This document shows positions 23,148 to 30,682 of a DNA stretch of 36,552 nt, piece after piece. Source of the DNA: a virus. The stretch's first letter is position 1. Each line of letters starts with the position of its first letter. Under the pieces are notes generated by a model. The model was not told where the DNA came from and searched no databases. It saw only the letters and a program-made list of their open reading frames with translations. The stretch lies in IMG/VR virus record IMGVR_UViG_3300042731_003976, positions 1-36,552 of that record; one strand, written 5' to 3'. The translations under genes were made by a program, and so were the position numbers.

Positions 23148-23590
23148 AATTTCACCATCTCCCCGTCTCGCAATTCATAGTCACCATCTTCTGGAAACTG
23201 CACCTTTGGTCCACTCCACACATCGCCCAGCCTGACGCGCCTTTTGGCATCCGGATTCATTCGTTGAAATAGCTCACGATAAGCACGGCTAATGTCCCGG
23301 TCGGTCTTGGGGCGCACCGGGAACCAGCCCGGATATGGTCGCCGCCGCGCTATCAGCTGCCGCCCAGCCTCTTGCTCTGCGACGGTCCAGACAACAAAGT
23401 CGGGCCTGTCTGGAAATTGTTTTTTTAGCTCTTGGTAGAGTTGGGCCAGGGGTGGATAGGCGCGGTCTGGCGTCCAACCGTCAGGCTTACGGTGCGAGCC
23501 GCCATTGTCACGGCTGTATGGGGCTAGGTAAGGCTTGAGGAGTATGCCATTCTCTATACGAAGGGGCAACGGCTTGCCATTAGTTGTCAT
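23144..23590 (-). CDS. Unrecognised accessory protein ending in DYELRDG
   Basis: A 148-residue protein from ATG 23590, whose start overlaps the previous gene by 11 bases; a GTGG stretch lies just ahead. It is basic and Pro/Arg-rich, with LPLRIENGILLKPYLAPYSR, a helix (LAQLYQELKKQFPDRPDF) and a C-terminal DYELRDGEMVKL. The last residues parallel the ending of the 22012-22224 gene even at DNA level, although the rest differs. Function unknown. Confidence 0.55.
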   Translation of the reverse strand: MTTNGKPLPLRIENGILLKPYLAPYSRDNGGSHRKPDGWTPDRAYPPLAQLYQELKKQFPDRPDFVVWTVAEQEAGRQLIARRRPYPGWFPVRPKTDRDISRAYRELFQRMNPDAKRRVRLGDVWSGPKVQFPEDGDYELRDGEMVKL

Positions 23591-23885
23591 TGTCCACCCA
23601 CTTATCATCGGGTCCGCCGCTGTAAAAAGTCTGTGGGTTTAGCCGTTCGCCTGACGCGCTTCGCAATTCATAGCGTTTGTTGCCAGCGGTGTCATCCCCA
23701 ACAAGATACCACACTGGACTGTCGATTGTCACACGCGCACGCTTCACCATCGCCTGAACCAGCCCCACTCCATACGCCACTGGCCCTCCAAGCGGATCGT
23801 ATGTATCCAGGCGCTCATTGACCCTGTGCTCTAATTCACACGTGGCGCTGGCGACTACGAGAATGTAGTTATTGTCGTTGCTCAT
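23580..23885 (-). CDS. DUF1737-like small protein
   Basis: A 101-residue protein. ATG 23885 is chosen because AGAGGAGG lies five bases upstream; an earlier in-frame start has no such support. The N-terminal half (YILVVASATCELEHRVNERL, DPLGGPVAYG, VQAMVK) follows the DUF1737 pattern of a short alpha/beta domain with a Gly-Gly turn and a QA-V-K end. The C-terminal half carries RYELRSASG, an echo of the YELRDG ending found in two neighbours. Function unknown. Confidence 0.6.
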   Translation of the reverse strand: MSNDNNYILVVASATCELEHRVNERLDTYDPLGGPVAYGVGLVQAMVKRARVTIDSPVWYLVGDDTAGNKRYELRSASGERLNPQTFYSGGPDDKWVDNDN

Positions 23886-23920
23886 TCTACCTCCTCTGGC
23901 AAACCAATTGGATGCCGTTA

Positions 23921-24202
23921 TCACTCCCCATTGTATCCTCTTGGCTCTGAATGTACCATTCCATCCACCAAAAACCAGTGATGGCGTTTATATTCTGAAA
24001 TGTAACATATCTTACTCACATCCATAATCATTGGGCTGGGCGGGCTGTTGTTGCTTGGATGATAGCACAAACATTCAATGACGCCGCTGCCAGCCTTCAT
24101 CATTTCGCGCATTCTGTCTAGCGCGCTAGCCTCTATCAAGAATACGAAAAACCGATCTTCTGCAACAAATAGGATTTGTCCGTGACTTAGTTCAGTTTTC
24201 AT
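23921..24202 (-). CDS. Unrecognised small accessory protein
   Basis: A 93-residue protein with alternating hydrophobic strands (GQILFVAEDRFFVFLIEAS) and a Cys-containing middle (GVIECLCYHPSNN), ending HHWFLVDGMVHS. No clear Shine-Dalgarno sequence is seen, though the ATG fits the spacing to the upstream gene. It appears more AT-rich than the structural genes. No family recognised. Confidence 0.5.
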   Translation of the reverse strand: MKTELSHGQILFVAEDRFFVFLIEASALDRMREMMKAGSGVIECLCYHPSNNSPPSPMIMDVSKICYISEYKRHHWFLVDGMVHSEPRGYNGE

Positions 24203-24222
24203 CTTGAATTGTTACTTTTGCT

Positions 24223-24582
24223 TCACTGCCCCCTACTGCCCAAAAAGCCAGGCTTGGGCACAACGATTTGGCTCGCCGCCTGTCTTTGCGCCGCTTGAAT
24301 CATGGCCTGATTTTGAATTGCAAAAAACTTGTGCATTGCAGCTAAGTAGAATTCGTCGGCCACGAGTTGAACTTGCCAATCTTGTATATTTTTGGACCTA
24401 AAAATTACATGCCCCTGAAAGACAATTTTGTCACTTCCGTACTCTAAGCGCCCTATAGGAATATGCTCATTTTTTAATCTTTGCGCCAGCACAAGCAGTT
24501 CTCGGTGTGTCAAATCTCTAGCATCAACCTTAAACTTTGTTCTGTCCGCACTTTCAAATATTACAACTATTTCTTTGTCCAT
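24223..24582 (-). CDS. Unrecognised small accessory protein
   Basis: A 119-residue protein from ATG 24582, supported by AGGGGG four bases upstream; an in-frame extension to 24654 has no ribosome-binding site. The N-terminus is alpha/beta (EIVVIFESADRTKFKVDA), with a helix LTHRELLVLAQRLKNEHIP, then strands and a Gln/Ala-rich helical C-terminus ending VVPKPGFLGSRGQ. Function unknown. Confidence 0.55.
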   Translation of the reverse strand: MDKEIVVIFESADRTKFKVDARDLTHRELLVLAQRLKNEHIPIGRLEYGSDKIVFQGHVIFRSKNIQDWQVQLVADEFYLAAMHKFFAIQNQAMIQAAQRQAASQIVVPKPGFLGSRGQ

Positions 24583-24643
24583 TTTGCCCCCTTTTTGTTG
24601 AGCGCCACACAGCTTGCTTGCCGCTCTAGCGTCATTATTCTCC

Positions 24644-24955
24644 TCAAGAAACATATATAATCAACTCCAGAACGTCTGGTGGAATATCTGAAGCAGAAAT
24701 TGTCAATCCTTCACTATAACAGGCATCTCCGCTGCCATCAACCGAAATATCTATTGTTTTTTGGCTGTCATCTATTGATATCGGCTCACTTCCCCAGCAC
24801 TCACAAGCGTCATCTCCTAATGCGCTGCGCAATTTTTCTGTTAGGCTTAGCGGAACATCATGAGAGCCAGCTATCAACTGATTGTACAGTTGTGCATCAG
24901 CAAGACTCTGCCGAGAAATTTTGCAACGCGCTATTACATTGACCGTTCTTGACAT
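24644..24955 (-). CDS. Unrecognised small acidic accessory protein
   Basis: A 103-residue acidic protein, first gene of the accessory block. AAGGGGGAC precedes the ATG and starts directly after a TAG (24972-24974) that ends the read-through frame of the head morphogenesis gene. Contains CECWGSEPISIDDSQKTIDI and an alternating Ile/Val C-terminus (DVLELIIYVS). No family recognised. Confidence 0.55.
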   Translation of the reverse strand: MSRTVNVIARCKISRQSLADAQLYNQLIAGSHDVPLSLTEKLRSALGDDACECWGSEPISIDDSQKTIDISVDGSGDACYSEGLTISASDIPPDVLELIIYVS

Positions 24956-24971
24956 TTGTTTTGTCCCCCTT

Positions 24972-25040
24972 CTATTTCAAAAGTCCTTTCGGAAATCTCC
25001 CCGGCGTCACGCGCTGGTCCGTATCATCCAATCGGCACAG
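24972..25040 (-). other. In-frame extension of the head morphogenesis gene beyond a TGA
   Basis: Directly after the TGA (25041-25043) the same frame stays open for 22 codons reading LCRLDDTDQRVTPGRFPKG and ending LLK, then TAG, and the next gene's ribosome-binding site follows immediately. The family's C-terminus normally reads CGG-x-x-C-x-C-R-L followed by a T-D-x-x-VTPGR-like tail, so the TGA sits exactly where a Cys is expected. Either the stop is suppressed or recoded, or the gene was truncated by one substitution, or the base is a sequencing error. Confidence 0.65.
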
Positions 25041-25634
25041 TCAACGATAGCCGCCGCAAGCCAATCGTCGCGATCGGGGCAATGCGCCATTGTCGAGCCA
25101 GGTTGAATAACGATATACGCGGCTCTCAAATCCGCCGCAGGACTCACAGTGCTTTTCAGTTGGCCCTAGCACCCAGACTTTCTTTCTGTTGCCACACGCC
25201 ATTGCCGCCGCCTGGAATTTAGCTTCTGAGTAACGATTTACCCATAGCTCAGTGCGCTGAAATAGCGGGCCAAGTTTGCCGCCAAGCGCCTTTGTATTTT
25301 GCTCAATGGCGATAGCAAAAAAGCCAACTTGCATGACCTGCTCGCCGATAAATGTCTGCAACGCCCGAACTTCCTCAAGGCTCCATTCACTGGCGGATAT
25401 ACCACACTCTGCTGTGCCATCTTCCCAGGCGCGCACAATGCCTTCGCGGATGTCGGCGCTAAAGCCGTCTACAAAATCGTCATAGTTAAAGAATCCACCC
25501 CAGAAGCCGCGCACGCGGGCGCGTAGCGCAGACCTGTAAGCGGATTCGCTCTCCGCAAAGAGAAAGATTAGCTTTGCAAGTTCTTGCTCTGAGATATTCC
25601 AGAAAGCGTCAGTGTTGCCGTGCCAATGGGTCAT
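25041..25634 (-). CDS. Minor head (head morphogenesis) protein, Mu gpF-like, ending at an in-frame TGA
   Basis: A 197-residue protein (219 residues if the TGA is read through). It follows the portal and ASCH-like genes. The N-terminal two-thirds is helical; the C-terminus has the zinc-knuckle-like signature of Mu gpF/SPP1 gp7-type minor head proteins, LGPTEKHCESCGG, then GALPRSRRLACGGYR, followed by the stop and LCRL. These proteins sit inside the capsid with the portal and are needed for DNA ejection or head assembly. Without the extension the terminal C-x-C would be lost. ATG 25634 has only a weak ribosome-binding site. Confidence 0.75.
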   Translation of the reverse strand: MTHWHGNTDAFWNISEQELAKLIFLFAESESAYRSALRARVRGFWGGFFNYDDFVDGFSADIREGIVRAWEDGTAECGISASEWSLEEVRALQTFIGEQVMQVGFFAIAIEQNTKALGGKLGPLFQRTELWVNRYSEAKFQAAAMACGNRKKVWVLGPTEKHCESCGGFESRVYRYSTWLDNGALPRSRRLACGGYR

Positions 25635-25637
25635 TTT

Positions 25638-26114
25638 TTATGGCCTATATAGTATTGATTTAACAGACATCAACCGTCTATCTGATACGATGGACTTTGG
25701 CGGATACATTTTCCAGTTTTCAAGGACCCCGGCATTTGTCCATTCAACTTTATCCTCTGGATGAATAAAATCAGCGCCATTGGCCCAAATTTCCAACACA
25801 AGGCGCGATATACAGGCTGGCATTTGTTCCGCTGGTACAAGCTCGTGCTCGCCTACAGAGCCATTCCAATAGTGTTTGTCAAGCCGCTGTCGCCACAGCG
25901 CGCGCCGCTTATCATTCCAAACTGTATCATCTATAAATCCGCCTAGACGATAATCAACAACGCCAGAAGTATCGCTATACGAAAACGGCTCTGCCACATA
26001 ATAGATGCCATCGTCTACTGCTGGCGACACAATAAAGTGCTGACTGGGCTTAAATAAACTGACTTTTTCTACTATCTCCCTGGGCCACCAGGTTATTGGT
26101 TTCCAATTCTTCAC
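25638..26114 (-). CDS. ASCH-like domain protein
   Basis: A 158-residue protein starting at a GTG that overlaps the portal stop (GTGA). It looks like the phage ASCH family, an RNA-binding/PUA-related fold: a GIYYVAEPFSYSD strand region, a long insert with several Trp, then MPACISRLVLEIW, which parallels the MPRWASRITLRI motif of ASCH proteins, and a final helical part. ASCH proteins are thought to bind RNA or modified nucleotides, with no fixed function in phages. It lies between two head genes, where no RNA-binding protein is normally needed, so it is probably an accessory insertion. Confidence 0.5.
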   Translation of the reverse strand: MKNWKPITWWPREIVEKVSLFKPSQHFIVSPAVDDGIYYVAEPFSYSDTSGVVDYRLGGFIDDTVWNDKRRALWRQRLDKHYWNGSVGEHELVPAEQMPACISRLVLEIWANGADFIHPEDKVEWTNAGVLENWKMYPPKSIVSDRRLMSVKSILYRP

Positions 26115-27802
26115 AATTTTATTCTCTCTTTGCGCAGTCTTCGAGCAAGCTGCGGGCCGGTTGTTATGCCTACAGTAAGTACATCCCACACCGCGCTGGC
26201 AAACTCTTGCGCTGTAATCTCATTAGCTGCCAGCTTGACAATCATCTCGTCTACCGCTGGCGGCATTTCATCCCTACTCTCAACCTCTTTCATCGGCTCT
26301 TGTAAATTCAGACCGTACCGCTCAAGTATCAACTTGGTCAACGCCTCGTTGGCTTGCCGCGCCTTGTTCATGTCAAGCGTGCCATTCATTGCAGCGCCGT
26401 CTATTGAATCCATCGCCGTCGCCACATCTGCAACGTCCACCAGCGTCGGACGGCTGACTGAAACTCTGGCGGAAAAATCGGTATAATTGCGCCGCCCTGC
26501 GGCGACCATCGCGCTACCAACGATCTCTGCCATTTCTCGATAGACAGTCTCCCATACTCCGGCGTAGCGGTCCATCTGTTCCTGCCAGGGAATAATGGTC
26601 ACGTCGGCCACGGCGCGATTTTGCGCTGCGTCAGGCCGGCCACGGAATGCCAGCGGCAAACCGTCTCCCGCTACAGCCTGAGCCAGTAACAGCATAGTAT
26701 CTTTCTGCCCATCCGCCGCGCCAGTGGTCATTGCCAGCCGACTGCGCGTGATAGCCTCATTCTCTATCCAGGTCGCCCCAGGAGCAGGCGGCGGGTTGCG
26801 GTCTGGGCCATAGCCGGTACTCACTAACGTAGAATCTAACTGCCCTTTTAGTTCGTCAGTATAGCGACTGCCGCCCTTGTGCTTTGCTTTACTGGGAAAT
26901 AATGAGACGTGCTGCATAACAGCAGCGCGACTTTTCAGTCCGTTTGTGTATTCCTCGTACCAGGGCAATGCTCGGTATATCGGCGGCCAGCCTCGTCCGT
27001 TGAAAATTTGATAGGCAACATGTTGCGCTACTACGCGGGTGTGCTCTTGCAAGTCCTGGGCATTGATAGCCTGGGGCGGAAGATCCACCTTGCTCAGTTG
27101 TTTTTCTGTTGCGCGCCAATCGGGATACCACACCTCACTGTATTGTTTATTGCTACTAATGGCGCTGTTGCCATTAGCGGTTACAACTCGATTCTCAACA
27201 TAAAATAGCGGCACGCTGGTATCGTCTTTTTCGTATTCTATGCGGTTAATAGATTTTGTGTCAAGCCACCTGATAGTCGTCGTCCCATCTGCGCCAATCC
27301 AGTAAATGAAAAATAGCTCGCCATCATGCACGACCGCGTTGCTCAGGTTGTGCATTTTAGACGGACTGAGCACGTAAGCATTGCGCTTGGCCGTCCAAAA
27401 CTCATCAAAGTCTTCTGCTAGCTCTGCATCGGCTGGTTCAACAATGGGGCGCTGACCAAATCCAAAGTCGGTCCAGGCATTGACGGCGCGCCCCGCCTGG
27501 CTGTCAAAATGAAAGGCCCAGCGCGTTTGGTCCACTATATTGAGGCGGTCTGACTCTGTGAATTTCAGATCAAAAATGCCGCGACCAAGAATTATGTCAT
27601 AGCCGCGTTGACGCAAAAGCAAGTCTACAAGCTGGCTGTCAACTTCCTCTAGCGCCGACACAAGCATTTGTGGCGTTTGTACGTAGGGGCCACGGCGATA
27701 GGCGCGAGTTAGAATGCTGACAGATTCTTCTAGCCTGTCTATTTCACCGCCAAGCAGAAAACGGCCTGCCCGTTGACGGATGGTTAGTTTTTGAGTGTCC
27801 AT
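26111..27802 (-). CDS. Portal protein
   Basis: A 563-residue protein that follows the terminase region. ATG 27802 was chosen because it starts just after the previous stop with a GTGGGG site upstream. The pattern is that of siphovirus portals: an N-terminal helix-rich clip/stem with WAFHFDSQAGRAVNAWTDFG, the FFIYWIGADGTTTIRWLD beta stretch, then RAAVMQHVSLFPSKAK, and a C-terminal crown/stem with helical repeats ending QLARRLRKERIKL. It forms the dodecameric ring through which terminase pumps DNA and to which the connectors attach. No doubt about the class, some about the exact family. Confidence 0.85.
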   Translation of the reverse strand: MDTQKLTIRQRAGRFLLGGEIDRLEESVSILTRAYRRGPYVQTPQMLVSALEEVDSQLVDLLLRQRGYDIILGRGIFDLKFTESDRLNIVDQTRWAFHFDSQAGRAVNAWTDFGFGQRPIVEPADAELAEDFDEFWTAKRNAYVLSPSKMHNLSNAVVHDGELFFIYWIGADGTTTIRWLDTKSINRIEYEKDDTSVPLFYVENRVVTANGNSAISSNKQYSEVWYPDWRATEKQLSKVDLPPQAINAQDLQEHTRVVAQHVAYQIFNGRGWPPIYRALPWYEEYTNGLKSRAAVMQHVSLFPSKAKHKGGSRYTDELKGQLDSTLVSTGYGPDRNPPPAPGATWIENEAITRSRLAMTTGAADGQKDTMLLLAQAVAGDGLPLAFRGRPDAAQNRAVADVTIIPWQEQMDRYAGVWETVYREMAEIVGSAMVAAGRRNYTDFSARVSVSRPTLVDVADVATAMDSIDGAAMNGTLDMNKARQANEALTKLILERYGLNLQEPMKEVESRDEMPPAVDEMIVKLAANEITAQEFASAVWDVLTVGITTGPQLARRLRKERIKL

Positions 27803-27804
27803 TG

Positions 27805-28263
27805 TCAATCGCCCCACTTTACAGCAACTTCGTCGCCGTTGACTGTAAAATCTATCTTCATACCACTCACGATCATTGATTTAATGATTATATCTTCTAA
27901 CTCGCCTGCACAATACTCCACGCTATCAATTCTTCCACCGACCAAAAATCTATGTATACTGCGCCGCTTGCGATCTGCCATGATATCATAGCGACCATCA
28001 CTTTCGTAAAGAATTTTTCCATTTCCATCTTCTATGCGCCAGGGAAAGAACACCGTTGCGTCTAGCGCGGCGCAATAGCCCGGCGGCATTTCATCATCAG
28101 TAGCGCCTTTGACACAAACTATATTTTTTAGTCCCAACATATCAATACAGTTATGTGCTTGAATAAGCGAAAAATGACTGACGCGCAAGAGTAGTGAGTG
28201 CCCAATTTCTATTTTGTCCAACGCATTATGTAAATTTTCAATCGTCAAGCTGTTATCTTTCAT
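27805..28263 (-). CDS. Unrecognised accessory protein between terminase and portal
   Basis: A 152-residue protein from ATG 28263, which overlaps the end of the zinc-finger gene and follows GGAGAAAGC. It is soluble, with an N-terminal helix (DNSLTIENLHNALDKIE), hydrophobic strands (SLLLRVSHFSLIQAHN), FPWRIEDGNGKILYESDGRY, and a beta-rich end with MKIDFTVNGDEVAVKW. Apparently more AT-rich than the portal gene. It is one of three small genes inserted between the large terminase and portal. No family recognised. Confidence 0.6.
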   Translation of the reverse strand: MKDNSLTIENLHNALDKIEIGHSLLLRVSHFSLIQAHNCIDMLGLKNIVCVKGATDDEMPPGYCAALDATVFFPWRIEDGNGKILYESDGRYDIMADRKRRSIHRFLVGGRIDSVEYCAGELEDIIIKSMIVSGMKIDFTVNGDEVAVKWGD

Positions 28264-28486
28264 CGCTTTCTCCAGACACAATGGCGATCACTGTATCCCC
28301 ACAAATAACATGCTCTACCATGCGCGGCCTATCCACTGGCACAAGTTCGACTGACGGCCAATGATATTCAATGCCACACAGTTCGCATGCAGGCCGCGTG
28401 CATCGAACAGTGTGCGTCTTTCTGTCAGGAAGCATTTTTCTGTCACACCCCGGGCATAAAATATCACTACGAATATAAGCCTTCAT
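28253..28486 (-). CDS. Small zinc-ribbon protein
   Basis: A 77-residue protein with two Cys pairs: CPGC near the N-terminus (residues about 11-14) and a Cys with CELC after a VRCTRPA stretch, the arrangement of a zinc ribbon. The C-terminal part is a short beta domain (EHVICGDTVIAIVSG). Overlaps the previous stop (ATGA) and the next start. Function unknown; such proteins often bind nucleic acid or partner proteins. Confidence 0.6.
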   Translation of the reverse strand: MKAYIRSDILCPGCDRKMLPDRKTHTVRCTRPACELCGIEYHWPSVELVPVDRPRMVEHVICGDTVIAIVSGESDER

Positions 28487-28857
28487 TGTTTTCGTTCACC
28501 TAAATAATCTTTAAGCCGCTTTTCGAAAAGGGCCTTCTGAGCTTTAGCCAAAGGCGCATTAGAAAACTCGCCCTGTCCAAAAGGAACGCCAACAATCAAC
28601 TCATCAAAAACGCTGGAGTGCCCTAGTTTATATCCATCAACCATCCTGTCAAGCTGCACAGTGTCTCTAGTTGGCTCTATGTATAAATCGCCCTGCTCAA
28701 TACGGAGTTTTTCTTCTACCTCTTTTATTTCACGCGCGCTCCTGGCTCTTTCCTCGCGCATCCATTGCGGAACTTCGCCAATCTCAGTGAGCGTAATTTT
28801 AGTATTTTTCGTAATTGAAATTCCGGCCTTAATTGCTAGTTCTTGGTATTTGTTCAT
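28483..28857 (-). CDS. Unrecognised accessory protein, helical
   Basis: A 124-residue charged protein that begins MNKYQELAIKAGISITKN with a GAGGTGAGG ribosome-binding site ahead of it, the latter overlapping the terminase stop. A long helix (EERARSAREIKEVEEKLRIE) is followed by a Gly-containing segment and a basic C-terminal helix (KALFEKRLKDYLGERKQ). No family recognised. Confidence 0.55.
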   Translation of the reverse strand: MNKYQELAIKAGISITKNTKITLTEIGEVPQWMREERARSAREIKEVEEKLRIEQGDLYIEPTRDTVQLDRMVDGYKLGHSSVFDELIVGVPFGQGEFSNAPLAKAQKALFEKRLKDYLGERKQ

Positions 28858-28860
28858 TCC

Positions 28861-30135
28861 TCACCTCGGCAAAATATCATACCACGCGCCGCCTGCATTG
28901 CGCTCCGGCCCGACCCAGGCATAGCGCGTTGAGTCAATAAGGTGGTACTTGTCTTTGTCCTGTATCGTCTTTTCATCTGGCAATCCGTCCCGTCCAATTT
29001 TTCGAGAATAACTCCCTATCTCATCCAGCAGCTTTGGACAAGAGTCATGTACTACTAACTCCCTGCCGTCCAGCGCCTCAATGAGTCTATCAATTCCAGC
29101 CCACACGTCACTGACGCCTGGCGTACACGCCGGCAGACCGTGGCTCTGAAAGTCAAGCCGTTGCTGGCGTTCGCTAGGCCCACCCGTCGCCCACCAGTGG
29201 ATAAATTCTCCCTGGCTCAAGTCCAGCATATTTTTTACGTGCTTTGACGTTGGAATACCAAATGGTTCACAGTACTCACGATAGACATGGAATACCTGGT
29301 CTGCCGGGTCGTAGGCTATCCATATCGCTGCGACATAAGCTCCAACCGGGTCCACTCCGGCGAACCTTGGCCACGACGGCGGAATTTCAAAGGCGCTGAC
29401 TTTATGACGCGACTCGTCAAAGACTTCAAAAATTGCTCCTTCAGGAGCAGCCCATAGACCCTGGAAAAGCCGCTTGCGGCGCGCGCCCGTCATGTTGCCC
29501 AACGTCTCGCGGGTCTCTATGCCCTGCGCCGTCCATTCGCTGCGCTCCCGGTTCCACAGCGTTGGGTTGTCCCTGTGTGTGGACGTGAACCGCTTGAGCT
29601 TGCCATCGCGCCCACGCTGGATAATCCAGCTTGTCGGGTGCGCCGGGTTGCAGTCGCCGCGCAATTGGGTGTATGGCATTATTTTGCCGCGACCTGTTAC
29701 ACAGCGAGTTAGCATTTCCCAGTCATTCAGGCTTAACTGCGCCGCCTGGCAAACGTAAATAATGTCCCGCTCGCTCGACAGCGTTTTGCCCGGCTCATCC
29801 AGGCCGCCAAGCCAAATACGGCTGCCGCCAGGATAATCGTACCATTGAGGCACTTTGCCGCCATAGTGATCCACGAACGGCGCGTAAGGTTCTAAAATAT
29901 CTCTTGTAAATGTGCGGAGGACTGAACCGTGCAAATCAGTCTTTTTTTTACGAATGATAGCAAATTGCGCGCCTGGATATTTGAGCGCGCAGGCGTGTAA
30001 TCGCCATAGCTCAGCTAGCGTCTTGCCGGTCTCGGCAGGGCCGTCGAGCATTGTTTCTTTGGCCTTGCATTTGATGGCCGCCAGGTTGCCGCCGTAGAAT
30101 TTATAAGGTACTCTAAATGTCGTCTTGCTCGACAT
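28861..30135 (-). CDS. terL: Terminase large subunit
   Basis: A 424-residue packaging ATPase/nuclease. ATG 30135 is the start that fits the fold, as the longer reading to 30306 runs through the small terminase gene in another frame. Walker A is GPAETGKT (32-39). A Walker-B-like strand follows at IIYVCQAAQLS, where the acidic residue expected after the strand is Gln, as in several close relatives. The C-terminal RNase H-like nuclease begins at FAGVDPVGAYV (Asp) and ends with a His-Leu-Ile-Asp-Ser-Thr-Arg-Tyr segment (HLIDSTRY). It drives DNA packaging through the portal and cuts concatemers. Position after the small subunit is canonical. Confidence 0.88.
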   Translation of the reverse strand: MSSKTTFRVPYKFYGGNLAAIKCKAKETMLDGPAETGKTLAELWRLHACALKYPGAQFAIIRKKKTDLHGSVLRTFTRDILEPYAPFVDHYGGKVPQWYDYPGGSRIWLGGLDEPGKTLSSERDIIYVCQAAQLSLNDWEMLTRCVTGRGKIMPYTQLRGDCNPAHPTSWIIQRGRDGKLKRFTSTHRDNPTLWNRERSEWTAQGIETRETLGNMTGARRKRLFQGLWAAPEGAIFEVFDESRHKVSAFEIPPSWPRFAGVDPVGAYVAAIWIAYDPADQVFHVYREYCEPFGIPTSKHVKNMLDLSQGEFIHWWATGGPSERQQRLDFQSHGLPACTPGVSDVWAGIDRLIEALDGRELVVHDSCPKLLDEIGSYSRKIGRDGLPDEKTIQDKDKYHLIDSTRYAWVGPERNAGGAWYDILPR

Positions 30136-30682
30136 TGCCATCAAAGATAATTGATATGCGCTCCCCGCCGCTTGTGATATCCGTCTCTGTCTTAGGCAAC
30201 GGCTCCCGCGTCGTGATCCGCGCCAGATCATCGGCGGCCTTGAGAATCGCCGCCACATCTTTGGCCCAGGCTGGCGATAATGGCTCGATGATATAAGTTT
30301 TCCCATCGTCGCCCGCGGTCGTGCGCTTGCTAACCGGAAAGCTCAAATAGCCGCGCGCCTTTTCGCGTAGCTTGCGTGCATCCTCAAAGCGCCCGGCGCG
30401 CCACTCGTCGCAGTCCTCGCGGAATTGCTCCTCTATGCGTTGCCGCTCGTGTTCATCCCAGGCCTCGGCGCGGGGTTGCCAGTCCCACTCATCGAACGCC
30501 TTGCGCCACGAGCCGGGCGTGTAATTTGACTCTTTTTGTCCGTTTTGGACTCGCCAGACGTTGACAACGGTCAAAAGCTTGCGCCCTGGTCCAGCCTTGC
30601 GCCATAGCCCAAATCTATCGAACCATAACATCGGTTCAAGTTTACCGTCTTTGCGTTGGCGGTCCCAGGGTTGGTTACTCAT
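30113..30682 (-). CDS. terS: Terminase small subunit
   Basis: A 189-residue, Trp- and Arg-rich protein just before the large terminase, which it overlaps by 23 bases. The N-terminal part holds EPMLWFDRFGLW and ESNYTPGSWRKAFDEWDWQP followed by RAEAWDEHER, the helix-turn-helix pattern of small terminases that recognise the packaging site; a basic central and C-terminal region follows. An 8-base overlap (ATGAGTAA) links it to the glycosyltransferase gene. The packaging site (cos or pac) itself was not identified. Confidence 0.75.
   Translation of the reverse strand: MSNQPWDRQRKDGKLEPMLWFDRFGLWRKAGPGRKLLTVVNVWRVQNGQKESNYTPGSWRKAFDEWDWQPRAEAWDEHERQRIEEQFREDCDEWRAGRFEDARKLREKARGYLSFPVSKRTTAGDDGKTYIIEPLSPAWAKDVAAILKAADDLARITTREPLPKTETDITSGGERISIIFDGNVEQDDI

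Noticed and set aside
25640-25680. TTGATG-16-TATATA promoter-like sequence ahead of the head morphogenesis gene
   Set aside because: The -35 is two bases off and the spacer is short; it lies in the coding end of the ASCH-like gene. AT-rich sequence alone can produce this.
28861-30306. Longer terminase reading starting at 30306
   Set aside because: The first 57 residues are Arg/Ser-rich, unlike terminase, and read through the small terminase gene in another frame; ATG 30135 gives the expected N-terminus.
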